Below, one piece after another: positions 44,778 through 52,617 of a stretch of 64,000 bases of DNA. Source of the stretch: Candidatus Geothrix odensensis (GTDB taxonomy: Bacteria > Acidobacteriota > Holophagae > Holophagales > Holophagaceae). The first letter of the stretch is position 1. Each line of letters begins with the position of its first letter. Where the stretch lies: positions 1-64,000 of the forward strand of contig JADKCH010000032.1 of the NCBI GenBank assembly GCA_016714685.1, written 5' to 3'. The notes under the pieces are model-generated. The model was not told the DNA's origin. It ran no database searches and saw nothing but the letters and a program-made list of their open reading frames with translations. The translations under genes and the position numbers were made by a program.

Positions 44778-47753
44778 TCAGCGGAGTTGTTTCAGGATGT
44801 CTTCGAAATTATAGGCACGGAGGGCGGCGCGGGTGGCCTCGGCGACACCGGAATCCGCAAGTTCCTTGAGCAGGGACTCGGCGGCCTCCAGGTCGCCGCT
44901 GGCCACCTGGTCGAGGAATCGGGCGCGCCAGTCCGGGTGCTGCTGGGCCAGGCCATCCAGCGGGGCGGGCCCCGCCTCCCCGGGCAGGGCCTGCCGCTCG
45001 AAGTGGACGCCGAGCAGCTCCTCCAGGGTGGCGAACAGCTGGTCCTCATCGATGGGCTTGGTGAGGAAGGCGTCGAAGCCCAGGTTGATCAGATCCTCGG
45101 AGCTCACGTCGTAGACGCTGGCGCTGATGGCCAGCACGGGCGTCCGGTCCCAACCCAGTTCCCCTTCCAGGCGCCGCAGCTGCGCCACGGCCTCGAAGCC
45201 ATCCAGGACCGGCATCCGAAGGTCCATGAGGATCAGGTCAGGGCGCCCCTCGCGCCACTGCTCCAGGCCCGCCGCGCCATGCTCGGCCAGGCTGCAGCGG
45301 AAGCCCACCAGCCGCAGCAGCCGATCCAGCATGTCCCGGTTCTCGACGCGGTCATCCACGATCAGCAGCTTGCGGGGCGCCTCACCCTCGGCCAGGCGCA
45401 CCACCCGCCCCCGGGAGGGCAGGACGATGGGCCCCTCGGGTTCGGGCAGGGGGATGTCGAAGTCGAAGCGCGAGCCCTGGCCGGGCTGGCTGTCGATGCG
45501 GATCTGGCCGCCCAGGAGGGCCACCAGCGCCTGGCTGATGTGGAGCCCGAGACCCGTGCCGCCGCTGGTGTGCCCCAGGGCCGTCTGGTGGAAGGCCGCG
45601 AAGATCTGCACCTGCTCCTCCGCCGGGATGCCGGGGCCCGTGTCCTCCACCCGGAAGGAGCCCATCCCGCCGCGCCAGGAGAGGGAGAGCCTCACCGTGC
45701 CGTGGGTGGTGAACTTCAGCGCGTTGCCCAGCAGGTTCACCAGCACCTGGCGCAATTTCGGCTGGTCCCCCTCGACCTGGGGGGGCAGGCCCCGGGCCTC
45801 GACCTCGAAGGCCAGGCCCTTGCTCAGGGCCGAGAGGCGGAAGAGGGCCTCCAGCTCCCGCACCAGCTCAGCCGGAGCGAAGACGGCGGTGCGCAGCTCC
45901 ATGCGCCCCGCCTCGATCTTCGAGAGGGAGAGCACATCGTTGATGAGGGCCAGCAGGTGCTCGCCCGCCCGCAACACCTGCTCCAGCTGGACGCGGTCCT
46001 CCTCGCTGCGGCCCAGGTCCCGGGCCATGAGCCGGGAATAGCCGAGGATGGCCGAGAGGGGCGTCCGCAGCTCGTGGCTCATGCTGGCCAGGAAGGCGCT
46101 CTTGGCCCGGGAGGCCTCTTGGGCCCGGGCCTCGCTCAGGCGGATGGCCTCCTCGGACTGCTTGAGCCGCGTGATGTCCTCCAGGACGCCATCCCAGAGG
46201 AGGCTCCCATCGGGCTGCAGGGTGGGGCTGCGCCGCACCCGGATCCACTTCAGCTCGCCCGGCCGCTCCGTGAAGGACCGCCCCTCCCAGGCCATGGGGC
46301 CCATGCGCCGGGTGGCCTCCTCCAGGACGGCGAGGAAGCCGGCCCGGTCCTCGGGATGGACCTTGTTGAGGGAATAGTCCGGATCCCGCGCCAGCACCCC
46401 GGAGTCCACGCCGTAGAAACGCTGGAACTGCGGGCTGACAAAGGGCCAGGCCCGCCGCCCGTCGGGCCAGCTCTGCGCCTGGTAGACCACGTCCGGCAGC
46501 CGCTCCGCCAGCAGGCGGTAGCGCTCCTCGCTGGCGCGCAGCTCCGTCCGGAGGCGGTTCAGGTCCCGCAGGTCCAGGGCCACGCCCATGGTGCCGATCA
46601 GGATCCCTTCGGGGCTGCGCACCTCGGAGATGGTGAGCAGCACGGGAATGAGGGCGCCATCCTTGGCGCGGAAGCGGCATTCCGTGGCGAAGCCCGGCAG
46701 GGTCGCGGCCACCTGCAGCGTCTCAATGCCCGGAGCCACGGGCCGTCCCACCCGCTGGCCGACTTCCTCGGCCAGCGCGGCCATCTCCTCGGGAACCCGC
46801 CAGAGCTCGGGCGTGGCCTGTCCGATCACTTCGTCGGCGCGGTAGCCCAGGAGCTGTTCCGCCGAGTGGTTCCAGCGGCTCACCCGTCCATCGAGATCGA
46901 GGCCGATGATCATGGCGCTGGCGCCGTCCAGGATCGCGCGCTCCAGGGCCTTCTGGGCCTGGTTCTCCGCCATCAGCTGCCGCAGGTGGGCCACCGTGCG
47001 GTTCAGGGCCCGCTCCGCGCTGGCCAGCTCGCTGCCCCCGGGCGCCACCGGCGCCGGCTCGAGGTTGCCATCGGCCACGCTCCGCAGCCGGGCCACCAGG
47101 GAGTTCACGCCCTTCCGCAGATGCGCGGCGAAGCCCTGCCCCAGCCCGAGGGCCAGCACCAGGGAGGCCAGCATCAGGGCCAGCCCCCCCAGGGTGGTCC
47201 GTTCAGAGCTGCGTTCCAGGCCCCGGATGGTGGCTTCGGCCCGGCGATCCTCCTCGGCCCTCAAACGCTCCAGGATCCGCGCACAGCTCAGCACCGCCGG
47301 CAGCCACTGATGGTCCCCGAAGACGCCCAGCTCTTCGCTCATCATGCCGCCCGGGAGCATGGCCGCCAGCTGCTGGCTCACCGTCTGGAGTCGGGCGAGT
47401 TCCTCTTCTGTCTCCTGGATCGCAGGTGTGGTGGTCCGCTTGGCCCGGAAGGCCGCCCAGTTCCGCCGGGCCTTGGCCTCGCCCTCCTGGAGCCGGCGCA
47501 ATCCCTCCTCGGGGGACATCCGCCCCGCGCGCACCATCCGGAACGAGATGGTGATGTCCACGGAGTAGGCCTCGGACACGTCCATGAGCCAGAGCATCGG
47601 CTGCAGGTGGTCCCGGTACACATCGCTGGCCTGGTGGGCCGCCCGGCGGGCCAGCACCAGCATCCCCAGGGAACCCAGCAGCATCAGGAGCGCGAGGAGG
47701 CCCAGTGCCACCCGGACCTGCGCCGCGATGGACCGCTGGTTGAGGAAGGGCAC
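44778..47753 (-). CDS. Membrane hybrid sensor histidine kinase (TM-PAS-PAS-HisKA-HATPase-REC)
   Basis: 991 residues. TM1 (VRVALGLLALLMLLGSLGML) and TM2 (LGGLALMLASLVLALGLGQG, about 187-206) enclose a helical periplasmic sensor of about 150 residues of the four-helix-bundle type. After a HAMP-like stretch come two PAS domains (ILDGASAMIIGLDLDGRVSR; RYRLLAERLPDVVYQAQSWP with PAC), HisKA SHELRTPLSAILGYSRLMAR, HATPase VLVNLLGNALKFTTHGTVRL and DTGPGIPAEEQVQIF with GGTGLGLHIS, and a C-terminal REC LLIVDDRVENRDMLDRLLRL with LILMDLRMPVLDG. GTG 47753 is preceded by AAGGAG at 6 nt, which fixes the start. Divergent from modA. Confidence 0.92.
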   Translation of the reverse strand: MPFLNQRSIAAQVRVALGLLALLMLLGSLGMLVLARRAAHQASDVYRDHLQPMLWLMDVSEAYSVDITISFRMVRAGRMSPEEGLRRLQEGEAKARRNWAAFRAKRTTTPAIQETEEELARLQTVSQQLAAMLPGGMMSEELGVFGDHQWLPAVLSCARILERLRAEEDRRAEATIRGLERSSERTTLGGLALMLASLVLALGLGQGFAAHLRKGVNSLVARLRSVADGNLEPAPVAPGGSELASAERALNRTVAHLRQLMAENQAQKALERAILDGASAMIIGLDLDGRVSRWNHSAEQLLGYRADEVIGQATPELWRVPEEMAALAEEVGQRVGRPVAPGIETLQVAATLPGFATECRFRAKDGALIPVLLTISEVRSPEGILIGTMGVALDLRDLNRLRTELRASEERYRLLAERLPDVVYQAQSWPDGRRAWPFVSPQFQRFYGVDSGVLARDPDYSLNKVHPEDRAGFLAVLEEATRRMGPMAWEGRSFTERPGELKWIRVRRSPTLQPDGSLLWDGVLEDITRLKQSEEAIRLSEARAQEASRAKSAFLASMSHELRTPLSAILGYSRLMARDLGRSEEDRVQLEQVLRAGEHLLALINDVLSLSKIEAGRMELRTAVFAPAELVRELEALFRLSALSKGLAFEVEARGLPPQVEGDQPKLRQVLVNLLGNALKFTTHGTVRLSLSWRGGMGSFRVEDTGPGIPAEEQVQIFAAFHQTALGHTSGGTGLGLHISQALVALLGGQIRIDSQPGQGSRFDFDIPLPEPEGPIVLPSRGRVVRLAEGEAPRKLLIVDDRVENRDMLDRLLRLVGFRCSLAEHGAAGLEQWREGRPDLILMDLRMPVLDGFEAVAQLRRLEGELGWDRTPVLAISASVYDVSSEDLINLGFDAFLTKPIDEDQLFATLEELLGVHFERQALPGEAGPAPLDGLAQQHPDWRARFLDQVASGDLEAAESLLKELADSGVAEATRAALRAYNFEDILKQLR

Positions 47754-47918
47754 GGGAGCTCCTTCTTGGGATCTGCCCCTGATTAGAACCGAGCGGATCG
47801 GCGAACGCATCTGCAATCCGGGGCCTGGTCGCTTCCCGCATCAAGCGCAAGCTGGAGCGGGCCCGCCCCAAGGGGCATGATGGGAGGGACGCCGAACCGG
47901 GCCTTCAAGGACCACGAC

Positions 47919-48686
47919 ATGTCTCACTTCAGGACTCTGCTGCTCTGCCTGATGGCCCTGGTCGGGCGCTCGGAATCACCGCGGCTGGCCATCGCCGCGG
48001 CCGCCGACCTGCAGTTCGCCCTGGTGGAGGTGAAGGCGGCCTTCGCGAAGGCCCATCCCGGCGTGGAGGTGGCCATCACCTACGGCTCCTCCGGGAACTT
48101 CTACGCCCAGCTGCTGAACAAGGCCCCCTTCGACCTCTTCCTCTCGGCGGACCTCACCTATCCGAAGAAGCTGGTGGAGGCGGGCGTGGCCGACGGCGCC
48201 ACGGAGTTCCTCTACAGCCGGGGGCATCTGGTGCTGTGGGTTCCGAAGGCCTCGCCCATCCCCGTGGAGCAGCTGGGCATGAAGGCCCTGCTGCATCCCG
48301 CGGCGAAGAAGGTGGCCATCGCCAACCCCCGGGTGGCGCCCTATGGCCGCGCCGCGGAAGCTGCGCTCGCCAAGCTCGGGATGCTGGAGGCCCTGCAGCC
48401 GCGCCTGGTCTTCGGCGAGAACATCGCCCAGACCGCCCAGTTCGTGCAGACCGGGGCCGCCGACATCGGCATCCTGGCCCTGTCCCTGGCCAAGGCTCCG
48501 GTCATGGCCGCCGCCGGCCGCTTCTGGGCGCTGCCCGAAGACGCCCATCCGCCCCTGGACCAGGGCGGCGTGATCCTGAACCACGCCCGGAACCGCGCCG
48601 ACGCCCTGGCCTTCCGGGCCTTCCTGCAGTCCCCGCCCGCCGTCGAGATCCTCCGCCGGTACGGCTTCGTGGTGGCGGCGCGCTGA
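47919..48686 (+). CDS. modA: Molybdate ABC transporter substrate-binding protein
   Basis: 255 residues. Signal peptide from MSHFRTLLLCLMALVG. The mature start LAIAAAADLQFALVEVKAAF is the ModA signature that binds the oxyanion with backbone and Ser/Thr groups. Further hallmarks: VAITYGSSGNFYAQLLNKAP, FDLFLSADLTYPKKLVEAGV, VAIANPRVAPYGRAAEAAL and VFGENIAQTAQFVQTGAADI. It delivers molybdate or tungstate to ModBC. The stop overlaps the modB start (TGATG). No ModE-type regulator gene is nearby. Confidence 0.93.
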   Translation: MSHFRTLLLCLMALVGRSESPRLAIAAAADLQFALVEVKAAFAKAHPGVEVAITYGSSGNFYAQLLNKAPFDLFLSADLTYPKKLVEAGVADGATEFLYSRGHLVLWVPKASPIPVEQLGMKALLHPAAKKVAIANPRVAPYGRAAEAALAKLGMLEALQPRLVFGENIAQTAQFVQTGAADIGILALSLAKAPVMAAAGRFWALPEDAHPPLDQGGVILNHARNRADALAFRAFLQSPPAVEILRRYGFVVAAR

Positions 48687-49360
48687 TGGACTGGCAGGCC
48701 ATCCGCCTGAGCCTCGGGCTCGCGGCCCTGACCACGGCCGCCCTGCTCGTCCTCGGCCTGCCCCTGGCCTACTGGCTGGCCTTCTCCCGGCGCCGCTGGA
48801 AGTTCCTGGTGGAGGCCGTGGTGGCCATGCCCCTGGTCCTGCCACCGACCGTGCTGGGCTTCTACCTCCTCATGGCCATGGGGCCGCACAGTCCCGTGGG
48901 TCGGGGCTTCGAGGCCGTCTTCGGCCACACCCTGCCCTTCTCGTTCACGGGCCTCCTCATCGCCTCCATCCTCTACAGCCTGCCCTTCATGATCCAGCCC
49001 CTGGCCGCCGCCTTCGCCTCGGTGGACCGCGGGCTCATCGAGGCCTCCTGGTGCCTGGGCGAGTCGCGGCTCCGCACCTTCCTGCGCGTCATCGCGCCCC
49101 TCAGCTGGGCCGGCATCCTCACGGGCGTGGTGCTCAGCTTCGCCCACACCCTGGGCGAGTTCGGCGTGGTGCTCATGGTGGGCGGCAACCTGCCGGGCCG
49201 CACCCGCACCGTGAGCATCGCCATCTACGACCAGGTGCAGGCCATGGACTACGCCCCGGCGGCCCGCACGGCCGCCCTGCTGCTGGGCGTGTCCTTCCTC
49301 GTGCTGACCTTCACCTACGCCCTGCGGCGCCACCAGAGGAAGCCGTGGACGCTCATCTGA
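48686..49360 (+). CDS. modB: Molybdate ABC transporter permease
   Basis: 224 residues with five to six TM helices. It opens with IRLSLGLAALTTAALLVLGL, as ModB proteins do, and carries PLVLPPTVLGFYLLMAMG. The EAA loop that docks onto the ATPase is DRGLIEASWCLGESRLRTFL, followed by RVIAPLSWAGILTGVVLSFA, HTLGEFGVVLMVGGNLPGRT and RTVSIAIYDQVQAMDYA. Forms the inner-membrane channel for molybdate. The 3' end overlaps modC by 16 nt. Confidence 0.94.
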   Translation: MDWQAIRLSLGLAALTTAALLVLGLPLAYWLAFSRRRWKFLVEAVVAMPLVLPPTVLGFYLLMAMGPHSPVGRGFEAVFGHTLPFSFTGLLIASILYSLPFMIQPLAAAFASVDRGLIEASWCLGESRLRTFLRVIAPLSWAGILTGVVLSFAHTLGEFGVVLMVGGNLPGRTRTVSIAIYDQVQAMDYAPAARTAALLLGVSFLVLTFTYALRRHQRKPWTLI

Positions 49361-50460
49361 ACGCCGACGGCCCCCATCTGCTGGCGAACGCCGAGCGCCA
49401 CTACCGGGGCGGCCCCACCGTGGAGGCGCGCTTCGAGATCCCACGGCCGGGCTTCTCCGTGACCGTGCTGTTCGGGCCCTCGGGCTCGGGCAAGACCACG
49501 GCCCTGCGCCTCCTGGCCGGGCTGGAACGGGCCGATCGCGGCAGCATCCACTTCGGGGGCGTCCCCTGGTCCGAGGCCGCGAAGGGCCTCCACCGCCCGC
49601 CCCAGGGCCGCGACCTGGGCTTCCTGCCCCAGGCCTACGCCCTCTTTCCGCACCTCACCGTGGCGGCGAACCTCGGCTACGGGTTGGCCCCACTCGACTC
49701 CCGGGAACGGCGCGCCCGGGTGAACGAGCTCCTCGCCCTGCTGGAGCTCCGGGACCTGGAAGGCCGGCATCCCGGCGAGCTCTCCGGCGGCCAGCAGCAG
49801 CGGGTGGCCCTGGGCCGGGCCCTGGCCCGGAAGCCGGCCCTGCTCCTCCTGGACGAGCCCCTGTCGGCCCTGGACCGGCCCTCCCAGGTGCGGCTGCGCA
49901 AGGAGCTGCGCGACCTGCTCCGCACCCTCGACATCCCCACCGTGCTGGTGACCCACGACCGCGCCGAGGCCCTGCAGCTCGGGGACCGGCTGGTGGTGAT
50001 GGACCAGGGCCGCGTCTGCCAGAGCGGCGACATCCGCGAGGTCTTCGACCGGCCCACGGATCCCGCCGTGGCGCGGATCCTGGGCGTGGAGACCGTGGTG
50101 CGCGGCCGGATCGAAGCCATCGTGGGCGGCATGGCCACCCTCGCGGTGGGCTCGGCCCGCCTCTTCGCCGCCGACCCGGGCGGCCTCGGCTGGGAGGTCT
50201 TCATCTGCATCCGCGGCGAGGACGTGGCCGTGGAGCGCGGCAGCGCAGCCAGCTCCGGGACCACGGCCCGCAACCGGCTCCCGGCCCGCATCACCGCCCT
50301 GAGCCCGGAAGGATCGCTGGTGCGGATCGGCCTGGACTGCGGCTTCCCCCTGGAGAGCCTCGTCACCCGCCAGGCCTGCGCGGACCTGGACCTGTCCGAA
50401 GGGGATGCGGTCTTCGCCACCCTCAAGGCGGCCGCCGTCCACCTCATTCCCCACGACTGA
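49345..50460 (+). CDS. modC: Molybdate ABC transporter ATP-binding protein
   Basis: 371 residues. Walker A VLFGPSGSGKTTALRLLAGL (near 41-60), Q loop LGFLPQAYALFPHLTVAANL, signature LSGGQQQRVALGRALARKPA (near 148) and Walker B LLLLDEPLSALDRPSQVRLR, then H loop VLVTHDRAEALQL. A C-terminal MOP/TOBE oxyanion-binding domain fills residues about 290-370 (RNRLPARITALSPEGSLVRI, LDLSEGDAVFATLKAAAVHL), which in relatives senses molybdate. The start is taken as GTG 49345 inside the end of modB; a later start cannot be excluded. Confidence 0.92.
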   Translation: MDAHLNADGPHLLANAERHYRGGPTVEARFEIPRPGFSVTVLFGPSGSGKTTALRLLAGLERADRGSIHFGGVPWSEAAKGLHRPPQGRDLGFLPQAYALFPHLTVAANLGYGLAPLDSRERRARVNELLALLELRDLEGRHPGELSGGQQQRVALGRALARKPALLLLDEPLSALDRPSQVRLRKELRDLLRTLDIPTVLVTHDRAEALQLGDRLVVMDQGRVCQSGDIREVFDRPTDPAVARILGVETVVRGRIEAIVGGMATLAVGSARLFAADPGGLGWEVFICIRGEDVAVERGSAASSGTTARNRLPARITALSPEGSLVRIGLDCGFPLESLVTRQACADLDLSEGDAVFATLKAAAVHLIPHD

Positions 50461-50472
50461 GCGTTCCCGGCG

Positions 50473-51546
50473 CTACCGGTTGTAGCGAACGGGCTCCGCC
50501 TCGCCCTTCTCGACCCGGGCCAGGATCCCCTCCAGGCGCTTGCGGTACTCGGGGTCCTTCTCCTTGGCCAGGATCCCCTTCAGGATGGCCATGTGCGCCG
50601 CCTTCAGGGCCTCGGCGGCGGGGACCGCCAGATCGGGCTTCACGCCCACGTGCTCCCAGTTGGTCTTAGTGACTGGGTTGACGGCCCGGCCGGTGGGAAT
50701 GAAAGCGAGGAAGCCGTGGGCCAGGGCCACGCCATGGCCAGGATTGGCCCCGCCCCCCGTGGTTTCGCCCACCAGGATGGCCCGCTTCTGGGTCTGGAAG
50801 TCGTAGGCGCACTCCTCGCCGCCGGAGAAGGTGCGCCCCGAGGTGAGCACGTAGACGGGCCCGGCATAGCGGGGGCCCACGGTGGGGCTGGTCCAGTACT
50901 GGCGCGTGGTGTCCTTGGGCCGGTTGTAGATGGAGTTGAGGTGCCGGGTGTCGCCTTCGGGGAAGAAGTGGCTCACCAGGTAGGCCACGCTCTCGGGATC
51001 GCCGCCGCCGTTCTGCCGCAGGTCGAGGATGAGGGCCTCGGTGCCCGACAGGATGGACAGCGCGGCGGAGAAGGCGGGGCCCACGAACTCGGTCGGTCCG
51101 AAGCCGCGGATGTCCAGGTAGCCCACGTTGCCCGGCAGCTGCTCCACCCGGGCGATGCCGAAGGCCCGGCGGGCCGCCTGCTGGCGCAGCTCGGCCACTT
51201 CCTCCCGGCTGGGAACCCGGTCCTCCTCCTCATCCCGGGGCTTGAACCCGGGGTCGAAACGCACGCGGAAGTGGCCATCCTTGCCAAGCTCCCGGAGGTC
51301 GCGGGACAGGGCCTCGCCAAAGGCTTTGGTGGTCGTGGCCTCGTCGTAGCCGCCCTTGGCCACCTTCGCCTGGAGGGCCTTGCCCGTGGCCTCCGCCACC
51401 TCGGGGAAGACGTACTGCGCCTTCAGCGCCTTGGCCAGGGCCTCCACCACCTCCCGGCGCTGGACCGGGGTCACCGGGGCCCCGGCCTCCTGGGCCTGCA
51501 GGGTGAACACGAGGGCCGGCAGGACCAGGGCGGTGCTGGATCGCAT
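50473..51546 (-). CDS. S41 family peptidase (tail-specific protease-like, no PDZ seen)
   Basis: 357 residues with signal peptide MRSSTALVLPALVFTLQAQ. An N-terminal helical lid (EALAKALKAQYVFPEVAEAT, GKALQAKVAKGGYDEATTTK) precedes the S41 core: VGYLDIRGFGPTEFVGPAF, ALILDLRQNGGGDPESVAYL and VYVLTSGRTFSGGEECAYDF, in which Ser in TFSGGE is the nucleophile; then ILVGETTGGGANPG. It resembles the IRBP/TSP-type S41B group found as secreted hydrolases. Divergent from the Lrp-family regulator, with 93 nt in between. Confidence 0.88.
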   Translation of the reverse strand: MRSSTALVLPALVFTLQAQEAGAPVTPVQRREVVEALAKALKAQYVFPEVAEATGKALQAKVAKGGYDEATTTKAFGEALSRDLRELGKDGHFRVRFDPGFKPRDEEEDRVPSREEVAELRQQAARRAFGIARVEQLPGNVGYLDIRGFGPTEFVGPAFSAALSILSGTEALILDLRQNGGGDPESVAYLVSHFFPEGDTRHLNSIYNRPKDTTRQYWTSPTVGPRYAGPVYVLTSGRTFSGGEECAYDFQTQKRAILVGETTGGGANPGHGVALAHGFLAFIPTGRAVNPVTKTNWEHVGVKPDLAVPAAEALKAAHMAILKGILAKEKDPEYRKRLEGILARVEKGEAEPVRYNR

Positions 51547-51598
51547 GGGATCTCCGGGGGACCTCCAGGTTTCGCCCATGACGCGTCCTGGTCTAGCC

Positions 51599-51628
51599 GG
51601 CAGAGTGCCGGAACACCGGCGAACTGCC
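51599..51628. promoter_or_regulatory. Palindromic operator candidate in front of the Lrp/AsnC gene
   Basis: A 30-bp imperfect palindrome: outer arms GGCAG and CTGCC, inner arms GCCGG and CCGGC around AACA. It is centred 27 nt upstream of the regulator start in the divergent intergenic region. Size and position fit an autoregulatory site of an Lrp/AsnC protein; it could also control the divergent S41 peptidase. Confidence 0.5.
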
Positions 51629-51639
51629 AGAATGCAGGA

Positions 51640-52080
51640 ATGCCCAAGCCCGACCTGGACGACCTGGACCGCCGCCTTCTGGCCGAACTGAACGCGGACG
51701 CGCGTCTGACCCAGGTGGCCCTGGCCGCCCGGGTGGGCCTGTCGCGCTCCGCCGTGCAGGAGCGCCTGAAGCGCCTCGAGCGGGACGGCGTCATCCTGGG
51801 CTACACGCTGCGCCTGGGCCTGGAGACGAAGCCCGGCGTCCGCGCCTACCTGCTGGTGAAGGGCAGCGGCCCCAGCCACGACCGGGCGGTGCGCATCCTG
51901 GAGGCCTTTCCGGAAGTGCGCGTGGCCGATTCCGTGAGCGGCGACATCGACCTGGTGCTGCAGCTGGAGGGCGAGCGCCTCGAGGACCTCAACCGCGTCC
52001 GCGACGAGCTGGCCAAGCTGCCGGGCATCGCCTCCACCCAGACCCTGCTGGTCATGTCTCCCCGCTTCGACCGGCGCTGA
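51640..52080 (+). CDS. Lrp/AsnC family transcriptional regulator
   Basis: 146 residues. N-terminal winged helix: DLDDLDRRLLAELNADARLT, QVALAARVGLSRSAVQERLK, RLERDGVILGYTLRLGLE. C-terminal RAM ligand-binding domain: RAYLLVKGSGPSHDRAVRIL, EAFPEVRVADSVSGDIDLVL and LDRVRDEL-like LNRVRDELAKLPGIASTQTL. It controls amino-acid related genes in other bacteria and binds as octamers. Neighbouring gcvPA/gcvPB genes (glycine cleavage, a classical Lrp target in E. coli) lie 0.5 kb further on, separated by the VOC gene, so regulation of them is conceivable. Confidence 0.93.
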   Translation: MPKPDLDDLDRRLLAELNADARLTQVALAARVGLSRSAVQERLKRLERDGVILGYTLRLGLETKPGVRAYLLVKGSGPSHDRAVRILEAFPEVRVADSVSGDIDLVLQLEGERLEDLNRVRDELAKLPGIASTQTLLVMSPRFDRR

Positions 52081-52089
52081 GCCGCCGCC

Positions 52090-52482
52090 CTAGACCGTGA
52101 GCTCGATCCGGTTGCCGTCCGGGTCGAGCACCACGCTTTCGTAGTAGCCGTCGCCGGTCCAGCGGGGCCCATCCAGCACCGGGCACCCGCGATCGCGGAG
52201 GCGCGCCGTGAGGGCATCCACGGCCTCTGGGGAGCCCACCGAAAGGGCCAGGTGCGTGAGGCCCAGCCGCTGGGCCCCGGGCGGGGCCTCCGCCAGGTCC
52301 AGCTCGGCGGTCTGCATCAGTTCCAGCCGGGAGCCGCCGCCGAGGCTGAGGAACCGCGAGGCGAAGCCGTGCGCGGGGTTCTCGTAGCGCTCGCCCACCG
52401 CGGCACCGAAGGCCTCGGCATAGAAGGCAGCCAGCCGCTCCAGGTCGCGGGTCCAGAACGCCAGGTGCTCGATGTGGATCAT
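52090..52482 (-). CDS. VOC family protein (glyoxalase/bleomycin-resistance type)
   Basis: 130 residues. Two beta-alpha-beta-beta-beta units: MIHIEHLAFWTRDLERLAAF, YAEAFGAAVGERY, SRFLSLGGGSRLELMQTAEL in the first and LGLTHLALSVGSPEAVDALT, ARLRDRGCPVLDGPRWTGDG, YYESVVLDPDGNRIELTV in the second. Metal-ligand positions His-5, Glu (LELMQ), His (LTHLAL) and the C-terminal Glu (RIELTV) are all present, as in glyoxalase I and related lyases. The substrate cannot be told. It converges on the Lrp gene (9 nt between stops). Confidence 0.9.
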   Translation of the reverse strand: MIHIEHLAFWTRDLERLAAFYAEAFGAAVGERYENPAHGFASRFLSLGGGSRLELMQTAELDLAEAPPGAQRLGLTHLALSVGSPEAVDALTARLRDRGCPVLDGPRWTGDGYYESVVLDPDGNRIELTV

Positions 52483-52573
52483 GCGGGTCGCCTCCCGAAA
52501 CAGCATCGCCGCGACGGCCTTGGGGGTCGACCGGCAGGCTGCCGGAGGGCCATCACCCTGCCAGGCCGGGACA

Positions 52574-52604
52574 CAGGAAGGCCCCCGAAACGGGGGCCTT
52601 CCTG
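52574..52604 (-). terminator. gcvPB terminator
   Basis: A perfect 14-bp stem (CAGGAAGGCCCCCG, loop of three, then its complement) starting 13 nt after the gcvPB stop on the minus strand. Confidence 0.85.
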
Positions 52605-52617
52605 GAGATGGTTCAGG

